From Closterium sp. Naga37s-1 (taxonomy: Eukaryota; Streptophyta; Zygnematophyceae; Desmidiales; Closteriaceae): DNA of 64,000 bases. Under the pieces are notes generated by a model. The model made no database searches, was not told the DNA's origin, and was given only the letters and a program-made list of their open reading frames with translations. Below are positions 62,903 to 64,000 of the stretch, piece by piece (within the stretch, counting starts at the first letter, position 1; each line of letters opens with the position of its first letter). A program made the translations under genes and the position numbers. The stretch covers positions 940,001-1,004,000 of the forward strand of contig CANJKZ010000463.1 of NCBI GenBank assembly GCA_947471745.1, given 5' to 3'.

Positions 62903-64000
62903 ATGCCAGCCGAGCAAGAGCCCGAATCGGGACCGTCTGGGGGCCAAAGAAACGGGCTCTCAGTTCTAGGCGTTCTTCCCAAGATTTCTGATAATTTCAC
63001 CGTTCCCATCGCACAGCCGCCTCGTGACGCCTCGCCCGTGCGAAGCGTCGGCTATGTGTTTGCAGTCGAGCGGCCCACTTCTCCTAGTGCTGTTGAGCCG
63101 CACCTGTCGCTGGTTCTTGTTCCTGGCGGCGATGAAGGCAGCTCAAGGCCTTCCACTGCGTCCCCGTCGACCGTGAACAGCACGCCGGGGAAAAGGCCGA
63201 GGATCGGGGTGAAATACAGTCAGCAGAGGCTCTGGGGCGCACCGCCACCAAAGAACGATGCATCACCAACGCGCACCAAACCTCGTGCCGATCCCAAACC
63301 ACCAACCGAAACCGCTGAAGCTGAGTACGCAGCGTTCAAGCACAGGTACGATACTGAGTGGGCAGGGAAATTCGAATGGTTACGGCTACATCGTCAGACC
63401 AACGGGAGACCTTCGCTGAAATGCAGTGTCTGCATGAAGTACGGCGATCCTACCGCTCGCACGAGCTACGGCGTGAAGGGTGAGGGTGGCCGTGACTTGC
63501 AAATTGGAACCATCCGTGTTCACTCATCCACCCGAGCACATAAACAGGCGCTGGAGAGCGAGGCTCGGTCACTTGCAGCAAAGGAGAAGCAAGTGACTTT
63601 GACAAGGTGGCAGAAGACGGATGCGTCAACTCGCCACATCATCCGCTGCCTGCATATCGCGATGTTCGTCTGCAAGGCCGACGCACCCATCGCGATGTTC
63701 GTCCCCCTCTGCTGGTTTCTCGCTAAGGAAGGACTTCCAGATCTTCCCCCCAACGGCGGCTACGGTGCATACTACACTGAGTACGTTAATTGTCCGTTGT
63801 TGTGCTTTTCGAATGACTGTTAGTGGGAGTTTTTAATCTAAATTGTGCGTTGTATGTGTTGCAGTTACGGTTTCAAAGAATCCCTTCGTGCGACATCCGC
63901 GTGCCTGCAGGAGACGCAGCGGCTTCACCTTCTGGAATCGCCGTGGATGTCCCTCTCGCTCGACGAAAGCACTGACCGCATCCACGGCAAACACCTCATC
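62903..64000 (+). CDS. hAT-like transposase, exons 1 and 2 (3' end outside window)
   Basis: Exon 1 is 62903-63780 and exon 2 starts at 63865. The 84-bp intron has a GTACGT donor and TTGCAG acceptor; joining them reads YYTDYGFKESLRATSA without a stop. The N-terminus (residues 1-140) is a Ser/Pro-rich tail with a basic GKRPR patch that could be a nuclear signal. Residues about 150-220 form a TTF/BED-like zinc finger, C174-X2-C177 ... H207-X5-H213, within WLRLHRQTNGRPSLKCSVC ... VHSSTRAHKQALE. Exon 2 ends in SLSLDESTDRIHGKHL, the SxDxSTD pattern at the start of the hAT catalytic domain (first acidic residue). The layout resembles ZNF862-like hAT proteins. No stop or frame shift in the visible part, so it could be active or domesticated. 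Confidence 0.72.
63781..63864 (+). other. intron of hAT-like gene
   Basis: GTACGTTAAT...GTATGTGTTGCAG, 84 bp, pyrimidine-poor but with canonical GT-AG ends. Stops in all retained-intron readings (TAG at about 63822) make splicing necessary for the protein to continue. Confidence 0.7.

Larger units (their letters stand above)
62298..64000 (+). mobile_element. 5' part of a hAT-like DNA transposon
   Basis: A likely left terminus at 62298 (CAGGGTACTTTACCCTG), in the CAGGG style of hAT ends, precedes a transposase-like gene at 62903. Octamer TACCCTGA occurs at 62308, 62317, 62347 and 62471 and inverted at 62297-62304, like subterminal transposase-binding repeats. The right end is outside the window, so the 8-bp duplication (candidate CAAAATGT, 62290-62297) cannot be tested. 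Confidence 0.6.

Overview
This window is a nest of retrotransposons from a eukaryotic nuclear genome. I see no operons, no bacterial-type genes and no certain host gene. The repeated presence of Ty1/copia elements primed by an initiator-Met-tRNA-type site (TGGTATCAGAGC and variants), the high GC content and the long Gly/Ala/Pro low-complexity stretches fit a green-lineage genome. A streptophyte alga is my guess, from style only and with low confidence.

Layout. 1-3754: copia element A (-), running off the left edge. 3755-4703: no gene. 4704-6165: fragment J of a different copia lineage (-). 6166-14742: copia element F (+) with long LTRs, preceded by a chimeric RT/RNase H fragment and carrying a miniature LTR element (TRIM) array in its gag. 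14743-21626: element B (-). 21627-30553: element C (+), head to head with B and interrupted by a solo LTR of another family. 30562-34924: element D (-), tail to tail with C. 35088-35613: degenerate TRIM array. 35799-36164: LTR fragment K. 36170-42539: complete copia element E (-) with 5-bp target-site duplications (TSDs) and a TRIM in its 5' LTR. 42612-46504: 5'-truncated LINE (-) interrupted by non-autonomous LTR element M. 47341-52161: element G (-). 52162-58926: element H (+). 59027-59146: TRIM LTR fragment. 59574-62193: non-autonomous LTR element L (-). 62298-64000: 5' end of a hAT-like DNA transposon with a spliced transposase gene, cut by the window edge.

How the parts relate. A, B, C, D, G and H are one copia family, with E a close sister. 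They share 120-135 bp LTRs (TGTCA...TGACA), a purine tract ending ATGGGGGTG, a gag with a long poly-Gly tract, and an unusual Ala/Gly repeat linker between integrase and reverse transcriptase. Every copy is broken. The non-autonomous elements (M, L and the TRIMs) keep the cis signals: TG..CA LTRs, a PBS of the same type and a G-rich polypurine tract. M and L also share a GGGCCC motif just downstream of the PBS with the autonomous elements. I infer that they use copia machinery in trans.

Most notable observations: (1) TRIMs whose LTR/PBS junction sits inside a tRNA-Glu-like Pol III promoter; (2) a palindromic TGGGCCCA leader motif shared by seven elements of several families, a candidate dimerisation/packaging signal; (3) a GC-rich minisatellite in every leader that can be examined; (4) an inverted RT/RNase H pair (C/D) that could make hairpin RNA; (5) a non-canonical CX13CX3HX4C finger in Gag and a SPQQLREW motif present in both Gag and the Pol linker; (6) an aberrant element (H) with a duplicated PBS around an RNase H fragment.
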